Source: an uncultured Collinsella sp. (GTDB lineage Bacteria; Actinomycetota; Coriobacteriia; Coriobacteriales; Coriobacteriaceae). Taken from it: a DNA stretch of 14,690 nt. Of this stretch, positions 6,811-14,534 are shown one piece after another. How positions within the stretch are numbered: position 1 is the stretch's first letter; each line of letters begins with the position of its first letter. The notes below the pieces were generated by a model that was given only the letters and a program-made list of their open reading frames with translations, made no database searches and had not been told where the DNA came from. The DNA lies in NCBI GenBank assembly GCA_900551195.1, contig URVD01000019.1, forward strand, positions 1 through 14,690, in the 5' to 3' direction. A program made the position numbers and the translations under genes.

Positions 6811-7671
6811 TTACTCCTCTGCCTTTGCGGCATCCCAGAGGTCGTTGAGGCCATGGGTCGAAAGCTCGGCCAGATCCACGTGGGCGTTGGCCGCCATCTG
6901 CTCCATCGCAGCCCAGCGGCGGCGGAACTTGGCCGTGCTCGCGCGCAGGGCGCTCTCGGCGTCAATCCCCTCTTTACGCGCAACGTTGACTAGGGCAAAG
7001 AGCAGGTCGCCAAACTCCATCTCGCGCTCGGGCGAGCCGGGCTCCTCGGCCTCAAACTCGGCACGCTCCTCGGCGACCTCGTCCCACACATCCTGGACCG
7101 TCTCCCACTCAAAGCCCACGGCCGCCGCCTTGCGCGACACCTTCTGAGCTTGCATCAGCGCCGGCAGGTGCGTGGGCACGCCGTCGAGCAGGCCTTCGGG
7201 CGCAGCCTCGTCCGCCGCCACGGCCTGGTCTTTGGCGGCCTTCTCGGCAAGCTTGACCTCGTCCCAAATCTTGAGCACCTCGTCGGAGTTGTCGGCATCC
7301 GCATCGCCAAACACGTGCGGGTGACGACGGATGAGCTTGGCGTCGATATCGCGCGCCACATCGGCCAGCGAAAACTCGCCGGCATCCGCCGCAATCTGCG
7401 CATGCAGTACGACCTGCATGAGCACGTCGCCCAGCTCCTCGCGCAGATGCGTGGCATCGTCGGCCTCGATGCAGTCGAGCGCCTCGTAGGCTTCCTCGAT
7501 CATGTTCTTGCCAATGCTGCGGTGCGTCTGCTCGCGGTCCCACGGGCAGCCGTCGGGCTGACGCAGGCGCCAGATGGTCTGCACCAGATGCTGCAGCTCG
7601 GCCGACGCGTCTACCAGCGTGGACAGGTCGCGCGAGCCCTCGGCATTTTGCTGAGCCAGCTGCTCTGCCAT
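6811..7671 (-). CDS. mazG: Nucleoside triphosphate pyrophosphohydrolase MazG
   Basis: A 286-residue house-cleaning enzyme that hydrolyses NTPs to NMP and pyrophosphate and in other bacteria influences (p)ppGpp levels. Two MazG domains are visible. The first has RLRQPDGCPWDREQTH, then EEAYE (near 59-63) and EELGD (near 78-82), giving the EExxE...ExxD metal site. The second has EERAEFE (near 201) and EFGD (near 220). An Ala/Glu/Lys-rich linker (about 140-165) joins them. The ATG at 7671 has a strong GGAGGAGG 8 bp upstream inside the end of the preceding gene; a longer in-frame start at 7779 would overlap that gene widely and is rejected. The start is 2 bp from the stop of the YfcE-like gene, indicating translational coupling. 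Confidence 0.95.
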   Translation of the reverse strand: MAEQLAQQNAEGSRDLSTLVDASAELQHLVQTIWRLRQPDGCPWDREQTHRSIGKNMIEEAYEALDCIEADDATHLREELGDVLMQVVLHAQIAADAGEFSLADVARDIDAKLIRRHPHVFGDADADNSDEVLKIWDEVKLAEKAAKDQAVAADEAAPEGLLDGVPTHLPALMQAQKVSRKAAAVGFEWETVQDVWDEVAEERAEFEAEEPGSPEREMEFGDLLFALVNVARKEGIDAESALRASTAKFRRRWAAMEQMAANAHVDLAELSTHGLNDLWDAAKAEE

Positions 7672-7673
7672 GG

Positions 7674-8222
7674 TTATTCCTCCTCCAGGATCACGTGACG
7701 GAACGCGCCGTCCTCGTAGATGCCATAGCTGTGCGTACCGTCCTTGGGAATGCTCACGCTGCCGGGGTTGAAGAGCCACAGGCCCGGGTGCGCCTCGCTT
7801 GCCTCGTTAACCTTGATGTGCGTGTGGCCGTAGACGAGCGCGGAGCCCTCGGGCAGCGCGGGCGCGTGATCAACGCTGTTATGCATGCCAGCGCCAAAGA
7901 CGTGGCCATGCGTCAGGAACAGCTCGCGGCCGGTCTCGTCGAACAGCGTGGCGTAGTCGGCCATGACGGGGAAGTCGAGGACCATCTGGTCGACCTCGGC
8001 GTCGCAGTTGCCGCGCACCGCGATGATGCGGTCGGCCAGGGCGTTGAGCAGCGGAATCACACGCTTGGGGGCATAGTCGCGCGGCAGGTCGTTGCGCGGG
8101 CCGTGGTAGAGCAGGTCGCCCAGCAGAACGATGCGGTCGGGCTGCTCGGATTCGATAGCGGCGACCAGGCGCTCGGTCCAGTATGCCGAGCCGTGGATGT
8201 CGGAGGCGATGAGGTATTTCAT
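7674..8222 (-). CDS. yfcE: YfcE/MJ0936-type metallophosphoesterase
   Basis: A 182-residue calcineurin-like phosphodiesterase. The full metal-binding set of the family is present: D8-x-H10 (SDIHG), G35-D36 (GDLLYHGPRN), G71-N72-C73-D74, H104-x-H106 (LTHGH) and G131-H132-T133-H134, followed by NPGSVSIPKDG. The length is normal for YfcE. Characterised relatives hydrolyse bis-p-nitrophenyl phosphate or cyclic nucleotides with Mn or Ni; the natural substrate is not settled. AAAGGA precedes the ATG by 7-8 bases. It lies 55 bp downstream of the LarC-like gene and is coupled to mazG, so the three probably form one operon. Confidence 0.92.
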   Translation of the reverse strand: MKYLIASDIHGSAYWTERLVAAIESEQPDRIVLLGDLLYHGPRNDLPRDYAPKRVIPLLNALADRIIAVRGNCDAEVDQMVLDFPVMADYATLFDETGRELFLTHGHVFGAGMHNSVDHAPALPEGSALVYGHTHIKVNEASEAHPGLWLFNPGSVSIPKDGTHSYGIYEDGAFRHVILEEE

Positions 8223-8277
8223 GGGTGGTCCTTTCGGTGGGGTTAATTGGATTGGCGCGGCACGTCACTCGCCCGCA

Positions 8278-8763
8278 TCACTCAAATCGCAGCGCCGCGC
8301 TCTGAGCCGCCTGCATCACGCGCTGGAGCGGCGCGTTGTGCTCGCGGGCAAGACGGGCACAATCCTCGTACTCGGGTGCCGCGCGCTCGCTGCCGTCGGG
8401 CAGGGTGGCTACTTTGACGGCCACCTCGCCCCAAGGCGTCGCTACCTGCTCAAAACGACGCGGCAGGCAGACGCGTTCCATCACCTGGCGACGAACGGCG
8501 TTGGTCGTGGTCTCCAAAAAGATAATCGTCTGTAGGCGCTCGATATCCTCGTGCGAGCAGATTACCTGCAGCTGCCAGCCGGGGCGACCTTTTTTGCAGT
8601 AGAGAGGCAACCAGTGCACCTCGCGCGCACCTGCCTCGCGCAGGCGGTCCGCGGCATAAGCGAGTACCTCGGGCGACGCATCGTCGATGTCGCACTCCAG
8701 CTTGACGATAGTTTCGGGCGCATCGGTCTCGCGGGACAGCGGAGATGTACTTCCACGTTGCAT
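8278..8763 (-). CDS. Stand-alone LarC C-terminal domain protein (nickel-pincer cofactor type)
   Basis: A 161-residue protein matching the C-terminal part of LarC (former DUF111): LECDIDDASPEVLAYAADRL, then LPLYCKKGRPG, IIFLETTTNAVRR, LPRRFEQVATPWGEVAVKVA and PEYEDCARLAREHNAPL. Full LarC, about 400 residues, is a CTP-dependent cyclometallase that inserts nickel into the lactate racemase cofactor; in Lactobacillus plantarum the two parts come from adjoining frames joined by frameshifting. Here no reading frame upstream in any phase resembles the N-terminal part. The start at 8763 has GGAAAGGA about 10 bases upstream; the open frame continues to 9036 but that stretch is not LarC-like and runs through the hairpin at 8868-8937. 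No larA, larB or larE is in the window. Function on its own is unknown. Confidence 0.82.
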   Translation of the reverse strand: MQRGSTSPLSRETDAPETIVKLECDIDDASPEVLAYAADRLREAGAREVHWLPLYCKKGRPGWQLQVICSHEDIERLQTIIFLETTTNAVRRQVMERVCLPRRFEQVATPWGEVAVKVATLPDGSERAAPEYEDCARLAREHNAPLQRVMQAAQSAALRFE

Positions 8764-8867
8764 ACGGTCCGAATCCTTTCCGCACGGGCTCGTTTTATTC
8801 ACCCAAACGCTAGCACATCGGACGTGGCGCAAGCGTGACTTTCGTCCGTCGCCGCCCTCGCCCCTAT

Positions 8868-8937
8868 CCAAACATGTACGCCAGCCTCCAAACATGTCAT
8901 TTTTTGCAGCTTTTGGAGGCTGATGTACATGTTTTGG
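8868..8937. repeat. Long inverted repeat in the divergent intergenic region
   Basis: CAGCCTCCAAA (8882-8892) pairs with TTTGGAGGCTG (8912-8922), and outside it AAACATGTAC (8870-8879) pairs with GTACATGTTT (8925-8934), separated by 2-nt internal loops, giving 21 bp in two blocks around a 19-nt loop. The outermost CC/GG also match apart from one extra T. CCAAACATGT occurs directly twice (8868-8877 and 8889-8897, the latter starting with one C) and once inverted. It lies about 105 bp upstream of the LarC-like gene and 210 bp upstream of the ABC gene, outside both. Confidence 0.7.
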
Positions 8938-9147
8938 AGCGGGGCCGCGCACGATCAGAATTGCGCTCGCACTCCGTCCACCACAAAGTTCACTACACTC
9001 AACAATTTTGAACTTTCCACGCAGTTCATCGGCCAAAAAATTACCCTCGGCATACTTACAGGCTGCACGATGCTACTCTAGTTGCATTTGGCTAACTAAG
9101 CGGCTGCCGAGGACCCCGACCGGCACCGTTACGGCATAGGAGGTTTC
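8938..9147. other. Remainder of the divergent intergenic region
   Basis: No gene is seen in the 384 bp between the LarC-like and ABC starts (8764-9147). Besides the hairpin at 8868-8937 there is a 7-bp inverted repeat AAAGTTC (8985-8991) / GAACTTT (9010-9016) with an 18-bp spacer, a possible operator. TTGGCTAACT at 9088-9097 matches the motif in the eno promoter. No convincing -35/-10 pair was found for the ABC gene. Its Shine-Dalgarno AGGAGG ends 4-5 bases before the ATG at 9148. Confidence 0.35.
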
Positions 9148-12100
9148 ATGTTCGAGAAGCGGCTCTTCTCCCTGGTTCCGCAGGCAACGCCCTACATTAT
9201 GGCAAGCGTCCTGTTTAAGTGGATCGCGCTCATGGCAAACATCACGGTGATGTGGGTGCTTGCGCGCATCTTGGGCGGCATCGTCACGGACGGCCTTTCC
9301 GCCGCGCTCGCCGTCGATGCCCTCGCACAGGCGGCCTTGCCGCTCGCCGCCGCCATCATCGCGCGTGCCGCCGCCATCTACCTGGCGCAGCGCACCGGTG
9401 ACAAGGCCGCGTTCGAGGCCGTCCGCCGCGTGCGCTCGCTCGTCTACGACAAGCTCACCGCACTCGGCCCCTCCTACACCGAGACCGTCCCCACCGCCGA
9501 GGCCGTCCAGACCAGCGTCGAGGGCGCCACGCAACTCCAGGTGTACTTTGGCGGCTACCTGCCGCAGCTCTTCTTTGCCGGCTTGGCACCCATCACGCTG
9601 TTTGTACTGCTCGTGGGCCAGGCGGGTCTTCCCGCCGCGCTGCTGCTCGCCTGCGTTCCGGTCATCCCCGTCTCCATTATGATGGTCATGCGCAACGCCA
9701 AAAAGATCGGTGCCGAGTACTGGGGCAGCTATGTCGATCTTGGCGGCATGTTCCTGGAGGCCGTGCAGGGTCTCACCACCCTTAAGGTCTACCAGGCCGA
9801 TCGCAGCTGGCACGAGCGTATCAACACCGAGTCCGAGCGTTTCCGCACGGCGACCATGCGCCTGCTGGTGATGCAGCTGCGCTCCATTTGCGTTATGGAC
9901 CTGGTCGTCTATATGGGCGCCGCGCTCGGCATTATCGTAGCCGCGCTGCAGCTCGCCACGGGCAAGATTGGCTTTGAGGCTGCCTTCCTCATCGTCTTTC
10001 TGTCACAGGAGTTCTTTTTGCCCATGCGCCGCCTGGGATCGCTGTTCCACACGGCCATGAACGGCATGGCCGCCTCGCGCCGCATGTTTGGCATTTTGGA
10101 TACGCCCGAGCCCGAGCGCGGCGATGTTGAGCTTGACGGTCGCGGCGATATCGAGCTCACGGGCGTGAGCTATGCATACGGCGACCGCACGGTGCTGGAC
10201 AGCGCCAGCGCGACCATTGCGCACGGCTCGCTCGTGGCACTCGTGGGCGAAAGCGGCGGCGGCAAGTCCACGATCGCGGGGATTATCGCGGGCCGCAAGG
10301 GTGCCTACCGTGGCAGCGTTCGCATCGGCGGCGTCGAGCTGCGCGACGCCACGGCCGCCTCACTCATGCGCGCCGTCACCCTGGTGCCCACCAACGGTTA
10401 CCTGTTTGCCGGCACCCTGCGCGACAACCTGCTGCTCGCCCAGCCCAGCGCCACCGATACCGAGCTTTTGCGCGCACTCGACCGCACGCGCGTGGCGGCC
10501 TTTGTGCAGGCCAACGGCGGGCTCGACATGGTGATTAACGAGGGCGGCACCAACCTTTCGGGCGGTCAGCGCCAGCGCGTGTGCATGGCCCGCGCCCTGC
10601 TGCACGACTCGCCGATCTATGTGTTTGACGAGGCTACGAGCAACGTCGATGCCGCAAGCGAGGCCGCGATCGGCGAGGTCATCGCGTCGCTTGCCGGCAG
10701 GCACACCGTAATCGTGGTGGCACACCGCCTGTCGACGATCGTAGGCGCCGATCAGATCCTGGTGCTGGAGCGTGGCCGTATTGCCGAGCACGGGACTCAC
10801 GGCGAGCTCTTGGCCACCGCGGGCGCCTATGCGCGCATGTGGAACAGCCAGGAGCAGCTCTCGGCATATGCGTATGCGGAGGATGATGCCGAGGACGTCG
10901 AAGATGCCGGCGCGGTTGAGGCTGTTGACGGCAGCGCTGCCTGTACCGATGGCCTCAACGGTGCTAGCTCGTCTTCCGCTGCCGCGGCGCTTGACTCCGG
11001 CCGCGTCCGTCGCTCGGCGCCGTCCATCATGTGGCGCATGATGGGGCTCGTCCGACCGCTTGCCGGCTGGCTTGTGCTAGCCGTCGCGCTAGGCAGCATT
11101 GGTATGCTCACCGCCGCGTTCGTGCCGGCCTTTGGCGCCCTTGGCCTTATGGCCGCGCTGGGCCGCAACGCCTTGGGGCTTGGTCTTATCGCAGCATGCG
11201 CGGCCTGTGCCGCCTGCGGCATCGCACGCGGGCCGCTCCACTACGGCGAGCAGCTCTGCAACCATTACATCGCATTCCGTCTGCTCGCACACATTCGCGA
11301 CCTGGTGTTTGGCGCCCTGCGCCAGCTCGCCCCCGCCAAGCTCGAGGGCCGCGGCAAGGGCGAGCTCGTGAGCCTGGTCACCTCGGATATCGAGCTGCTC
11401 GAGGTCTTCTACGCGCACACCATCTCGCCCATTGCCATAGCTCTGGTCTGCACCGTTGTGTTTGAGGGCTTTTTGCTGGCTGTGAGCCCCGAGCTCGCGG
11501 GCATCGCGCTCGTGGCCTACGCGGTCCTGGGCGTGCTGCTGCCCCTGACCTCGGCCAAGGCATGCGGCACCACCGGCCGCCAGAGCCGCGAGGGCGCCGG
11601 TAAGCTGGGCGCCTTTGTACTCGACAGTCTGCGCGGCGCGGGCGAGACCATCCAGTTTGCCGGTGGCACCGATCGCGGCCGTGCCCTGGGCAAGCTGACC
11701 GAGCAAGTCGGCGCCGTGGACGCGCGCCTCAAGCGCCGCCAGGCGGTCAGCGAGGCCGTAGCCGATGCGCTTATTCTTGTGGCTAATCTGGTGATGCTCG
11801 GGCGTGCGCTGCAGCTGGTGGCTGCGGGAATGATTGACTTTGCCGCAGCGTTTGTCGCCGTCTTTACCTTTGTGTCGTCGTTTGGCTCGGTGATGGCCGT
11901 GAGCCGGCTGGGCACCTCACTGCAGGAGACGCTCGCCTCGGGCGCACGCGTGCTCGATTTGCTCGACGAGCAGCCCCAGTGCGCCGAGGTCGCCGATGGA
12001 CAGGACGTTGAGTTTGCCGGCGCCGCAGCCGAGCATGTGAGCTTTAGCTATGCGGGCGGCGTGGACGCGGGCGGTGCCGGCGCCACAGAGCAGGTCGCGA

Positions 12101-12723
12101 ACGACGCCGCTGCGAATCTCATCCTCGACGACGTGACCTGCACCTTTGCGCCCGGTACCATGACCTGCATCATGGGGCGCTCGGGCTCGGGCAAGTCGAC
12201 GCTGCTTAAGCTGCTCATGCGCTTTTGGGACCCCACAGCCGGCACCATCACGGTGAGCGGTGTCGATGCCCGCCACATCAACACGGCGAGCCTGCGCAGC
12301 CACGAGGCCTATATGACCCAGGACACGCATCTGTTCTGCGGCACCGTACGCGAGAACCTGCTGGTCGCGCACGCCAACGCCACCAATGCCGAGCTGCTCG
12401 ACGCTTGCCGCTCCGCTTCGCTTACCGCCCTCATCGACCGCCTGCCGCAGGGTCTCGACACCCCGGTTGCCGAGCTGGGCGACTCGCTCTCGGGCGGCGA
12501 GCGCCAACGCATCGGCCTTGCGCGCATCTTCCTCAACGACGCGCCTTTCATCTTGCTCGACGAGCCCACCAGCGCACTCGACGCCCTCAACGAGGCGTCC
12601 GTAATGCAGGCCGTTGACGAGCTCAAGCGCCGCGGCAAGACCATCGTACTCGTAAGCCACCGTGCCAGCACCTGCGCCTTTGCCGATTGCTCGCTTTCGG
12701 TCGAGCACGGGAGGCTGAGCTAG
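9148..12723 (+). CDS. Fused heterodimeric ABC exporter, CydDC-like (TMD-NBD-TMD-NBD)
   Basis: A 1191-residue protein joining two complete ABC exporter halves. Half 1: membrane helices in about 15-300, Walker A G367-ESGGGKS, signature L470-SGGQ, Walker B VFDE (E495), H-loop VAHR. Half 2: membrane helices from about 635, Walker A G1010-RSGSGKS, signature L1114-SGGE, Walker B LLDE (E1139), H-loop VSHR. Both ATP sites keep their catalytic glutamate and signature, so neither looks degenerate. The join (about 573-628) is acidic and Ala/Ser-rich. The LAPAKLEGRGKGELVSLVTSDIE segment before helix 4 is typical of CydC-like exporters; CydDC exports cysteine and glutathione and supports cytochrome bd assembly. 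No cydAB is near, so the substrate is unproven. It begins after AGGAGG and ends directly against the next gene. Confidence 0.9.
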   Translation: MFEKRLFSLVPQATPYIMASVLFKWIALMANITVMWVLARILGGIVTDGLSAALAVDALAQAALPLAAAIIARAAAIYLAQRTGDKAAFEAVRRVRSLVYDKLTALGPSYTETVPTAEAVQTSVEGATQLQVYFGGYLPQLFFAGLAPITLFVLLVGQAGLPAALLLACVPVIPVSIMMVMRNAKKIGAEYWGSYVDLGGMFLEAVQGLTTLKVYQADRSWHERINTESERFRTATMRLLVMQLRSICVMDLVVYMGAALGIIVAALQLATGKIGFEAAFLIVFLSQEFFLPMRRLGSLFHTAMNGMAASRRMFGILDTPEPERGDVELDGRGDIELTGVSYAYGDRTVLDSASATIAHGSLVALVGESGGGKSTIAGIIAGRKGAYRGSVRIGGVELRDATAASLMRAVTLVPTNGYLFAGTLRDNLLLAQPSATDTELLRALDRTRVAAFVQANGGLDMVINEGGTNLSGGQRQRVCMARALLHDSPIYVFDEATSNVDAASEAAIGEVIASLAGRHTVIVVAHRLSTIVGADQILVLERGRIAEHGTHGELLATAGAYARMWNSQEQLSAYAYAEDDAEDVEDAGAVEAVDGSAACTDGLNGASSSSAAAALDSGRVRRSAPSIMWRMMGLVRPLAGWLVLAVALGSIGMLTAAFVPAFGALGLMAALGRNALGLGLIAACAACAACGIARGPLHYGEQLCNHYIAFRLLAHIRDLVFGALRQLAPAKLEGRGKGELVSLVTSDIELLEVFYAHTISPIAIALVCTVVFEGFLLAVSPELAGIALVAYAVLGVLLPLTSAKACGTTGRQSREGAGKLGAFVLDSLRGAGETIQFAGGTDRGRALGKLTEQVGAVDARLKRRQAVSEAVADALILVANLVMLGRALQLVAAGMIDFAAAFVAVFTFVSSFGSVMAVSRLGTSLQETLASGARVLDLLDEQPQCAEVADGQDVEFAGAAAEHVSFSYAGGVDAGGAGATEQVANDAAANLILDDVTCTFAPGTMTCIMGRSGSGKSTLLKLLMRFWDPTAGTITVSGVDARHINTASLRSHEAYMTQDTHLFCGTVRENLLVAHANATNAELLDACRSASLTALIDRLPQGLDTPVAELGDSLSGGERQRIGLARIFLNDAPFILLDEPTSALDALNEASVMQAVDELKRRGKTIVLVSHRASTCAFADCSLSVEHGRLS

Positions 12724-13143
12724 ATGGCGCGCACCGCCGACACACCGGAGCTGGCACGCAAACGTGAGCGCGAGGCCCAAATGGTGTCGCAGATGATTGC
12801 GCTGTGGTGTCGTGGGCATCATGGCGGCGGGCATGCGGTCGAACAGGCTGGCGACGATGAGCCCGTGCGCGTGAAGCTCGGCCTTCGGACCATTACGCTC
12901 TGCCCCGAATGCGCCGAGCTGCAGAAATACGCCATCGCGCGCATTGAGCACTGCCCGCACATGGGCACCAAGACATTTTGCTCGGCCTGTCCTTCGCATT
13001 GCTACCGGCCTGCCATGCGCGAGAAGATCCGCGAGGTCATGCGCTGGTCGGGACCGCGTATGATCCGCTATCGCCCCATCACCGCCGTGCGGCACGCGAT
13101 TATAACCGTGCAGTCCAAACGAGCGGCGGCACGAAGCAAGTAG
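12724..13143 (+). CDS. YgbA-type 'nitrous oxide-stimulated promoter' family protein
   Basis: A 139-residue cysteine-rich protein matching the YgbA_NO family. Key features are C29 (LWCRGHH), C60-P-E-C63, HC77P, C86-S-A-C89-P-S-H-C93, and the closing REKIREVMRWSGPRMI block (about 99-114) with RHPI-like residues. The seven cysteines suggest a metal or Fe-S centre. In enterobacteria ygbA is under NsrR control and helps growth under nitric oxide; the biochemical role is unknown. The start ATG immediately follows the TAG of the ABC exporter (TAGATG), so translation is probably coupled and the two proteins may serve the same stress. The length and motif order are normal for the family. Confidence 0.85.
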   Translation: MARTADTPELARKREREAQMVSQMIALWCRGHHGGGHAVEQAGDDEPVRVKLGLRTITLCPECAELQKYAIARIEHCPHMGTKTFCSACPSHCYRPAMREKIREVMRWSGPRMIRYRPITAVRHAIITVQSKRAAARSK

Positions 13144-13224
13144 TCGCCGGCGCCGGCACGCGCCGCCTGCCCTTTCCAGTCGGTTTCGACTTGCAGCGTT
13201 CCCGCCGCGCCGAGGCTGCGCCAT

Positions 13225-13230
13225 TACAAT
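13225..13230 (+). promoter_or_regulatory. Candidate -10 element for the PHP gene
   Basis: TACAAT lies 32 bp upstream of the ATG at 13263. No -35 match is seen in the GC-rich DNA before it. The 119-bp gap before the gene also holds a perfect 12-bp palindrome, GCCGGCGCCGGC (13146-13157), just after the ygbA-like stop, without a T run. Confidence 0.35.
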
Positions 13231-13262
13231 GGAGCGGATTCGCCAAATGCAAAGGAGTCGCC

Positions 13263-14174
13263 ATGTCTGCCTGCCCGCTGGTCGATTGCCATACCCACAC
13301 CTCGTTCTCGGACGGCCATGCCTCGTTTGAAGACAACGTTCGCGCCGCTGCTGCGGCCGGCTGCCGCGTCATGGTCTCGGCCGACCATCTCACACTGCCC
13401 GCCAGCATGGATGCCAACTGCGAAGTGCAGGTTACTGAGGGCGACCTGCCGGCACATCGTCTGGCTTTTGAGGATGCCCGCAAGCTTGCCGCGCAAATCG
13501 CGCCGGAGCTCGAGCTTATCTATGGCTTTGAATGCGATTGGTACGAGGGCTGCGAGCCTTTGGTTGAGCGCTGGTCCCAGGACGCCGTCGTACGCCTGGG
13601 CAGCGTGCATTGGATTGGCAACCCAGGCGATATCATGGCCGGTGCCGCGGGTACGGCGGGAACGGAAAACGTCGCTCGCCCCGATACACCCGATTCCCTT
13701 TGCGGCTGGATCGATGATGACACCAACCTGCATGTTTGGGAAAACCTGGGGGTACACGGCGTGTGGGAGCGCTATGTCGACGACTGGTGCCGCGCCTGCG
13801 AAAGCTCACTCAGCTTTGACGTGATGGCCCATCCCGACCTGGTCATGCGCTTTTCGAAGGAAGGCTTTGCGCCCGACTTAGACCCCGCACCGTTTTGGCA
13901 GCAGATGGCCGAGTGCGCGCACGATACAGGCCGCCGCGTTGAGGTCTCGACCGCCGCACCGCGCAAGGGCCTCGAAGACTACTATCCCGCGACCGGATTG
14001 CTGCGCCGCTTTGCCCACGCCGAGGTGCCGATCACTTTTGGTTCGGACGCACACCGCGCCTGCGACATCTGCTGGAACATCCACGAGGCCCAGGCCCACG
14101 CCTACGACTGCGGCTACCGGGCCTTCGATATCCCCCACCCCACCGGCGAATGGGAATCCACGCCCCTCGCCTAA
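13263..14174 (+). CDS. PHP-domain phosphatase, histidinol-phosphatase (HisJ/HisK) type
   Basis: A 303-residue PHP-fold metal phosphoesterase. The family's metal ligands are visible in order: H10-x-H12 (DCHTHTSFSDG), D17, H42 (SADHLTLP), E90 (YGFECDW), H116 (GSVHWIG), H190 (DVMAHPDL) and D262-x-H264 (FGSDAHR). This arrangement, with SVHW and VEVSTA..., is that of PHP-type histidinol-phosphate phosphatases, which carry out the penultimate phosphate removal in histidine synthesis. The start at 13263 has AAAGGAG at 13251-13257; the frame is open further upstream but overlaps the ygbA-like gene. Its end faces hisE, supporting the histidine role, although other phosphate esters cannot be excluded. 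It is somewhat longer than the usual 260-280 residues, mainly through a Gly/Ala/Thr-rich insert after H116 (about 120-145). Confidence 0.82.
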   Translation: MSACPLVDCHTHTSFSDGHASFEDNVRAAAAAGCRVMVSADHLTLPASMDANCEVQVTEGDLPAHRLAFEDARKLAAQIAPELELIYGFECDWYEGCEPLVERWSQDAVVRLGSVHWIGNPGDIMAGAAGTAGTENVARPDTPDSLCGWIDDDTNLHVWENLGVHGVWERYVDDWCRACESSLSFDVMAHPDLVMRFSKEGFAPDLDPAPFWQQMAECAHDTGRRVEVSTAAPRKGLEDYYPATGLLRRFAHAEVPITFGSDAHRACDICWNIHEAQAHAYDCGYRAFDIPHPTGEWESTPLA

Positions 14175-14206
14175 CTAGTCGTTTAAGAACGTCCCCAATA
14201 ACTAGT
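14172..14206. repeat. 8-bp direct repeat between two convergent stop codons
   Basis: TAACTAGT occurs at 14172-14179 and 14199-14206, 27 bp apart. The first copy contains the PHP stop (TAA), and the second contains the hisE stop (CTA, read TAG on the minus strand). Between them is TTAAGAACGTCCCCAA, resembling the GAACGTCCC core of the repeat at 3259-3281. It may be a remnant of the same dispersed family, flanked by a target duplication. No terminator hairpin is seen. Confidence 0.4.
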
Positions 14207-14519
14207 GGCGGCGAGCGTTGAGTTCGCCGGCCAGCTCGTCGAGGGTGATGCCGTAGCGCTCGAGCGTCACGAGCAGGTGGTAGATCAGGTCGCCGGCCTC
14301 GTAGCGAATGTGATCGTGGTCGTTATCCTTGCAGGCCATGATCACCTCGCTCGCCTCCTCGGCAAGCTTCTTGAGCAGCTCGTCCTCGACGTCGGTCAGC
14401 AGACGCGCGGTATAGCTCTCCTGCGGCGATGCATCACGACGACCGTGAATCACCTCGGCCAGACCTGTCAGCGTCTCGCCGATATTTCCCAGCTGCACGT
14501 TAGCTGTTCTGACTCCCAT
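14202..14519 (-). CDS. hisE: Phosphoribosyl-ATP pyrophosphatase HisE
   Basis: A 105-residue enzyme hydrolysing phosphoribosyl-ATP to phosphoribosyl-AMP, the second step of histidine biosynthesis. It is an all-alpha member of the MazG-like superfamily. The core KKLAEEASEVIMACKDND followed by YEAGDLIYHLLVTLERYGI (EExxE...ExxD metal site) is diagnostic, as is SYTARLL before it. GAGAGGAA precedes the ATG at 14519. It is a separate hisE rather than a HisIE fusion. It lies 15 bp after the stop of the upstream partial gene on the same strand, so they are probably cotranscribed. Confidence 0.95.
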   Translation of the reverse strand: MGVRTANVQLGNIGETLTGLAEVIHGRRDASPQESYTARLLTDVEDELLKKLAEEASEVIMACKDNDHDHIRYEAGDLIYHLLVTLERYGITLDELAGELNARRH

Positions 14520-14534
14520 GGTTATTTCCTCTCG

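Noticed and set aside
8278..9036. Longer version of the LarC-like protein starting at 9036, or a programmed frameshift joining it to an N-terminal LarC part
   Set aside because: The extra N-terminal residues have no LarC similarity and run through the intergenic hairpin, while a good Shine-Dalgarno precedes the ATG at 8763. No upstream frame encodes LarC N-terminal motifs.
8938..9147. tRNA or riboswitch before the ABC exporter
   Set aside because: No cloverleaf, CCA-proximal stem or known riboswitch core could be recognised in this stretch.
9148..12723. Firm naming as cydDC
   Set aside because: The architecture and the second-half motif fit, but no cytochrome bd genes are present and other fused exporters share these features, so only a CydDC-like call is supported.
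11917..13224. Long minus-strand open frame opposite the ABC exporter and ygbA-like genes
   Set aside because: Composition is that of a GC-rich shadow frame, and the plus strand carries recognised ABC and YgbA motifs across the same stretch.
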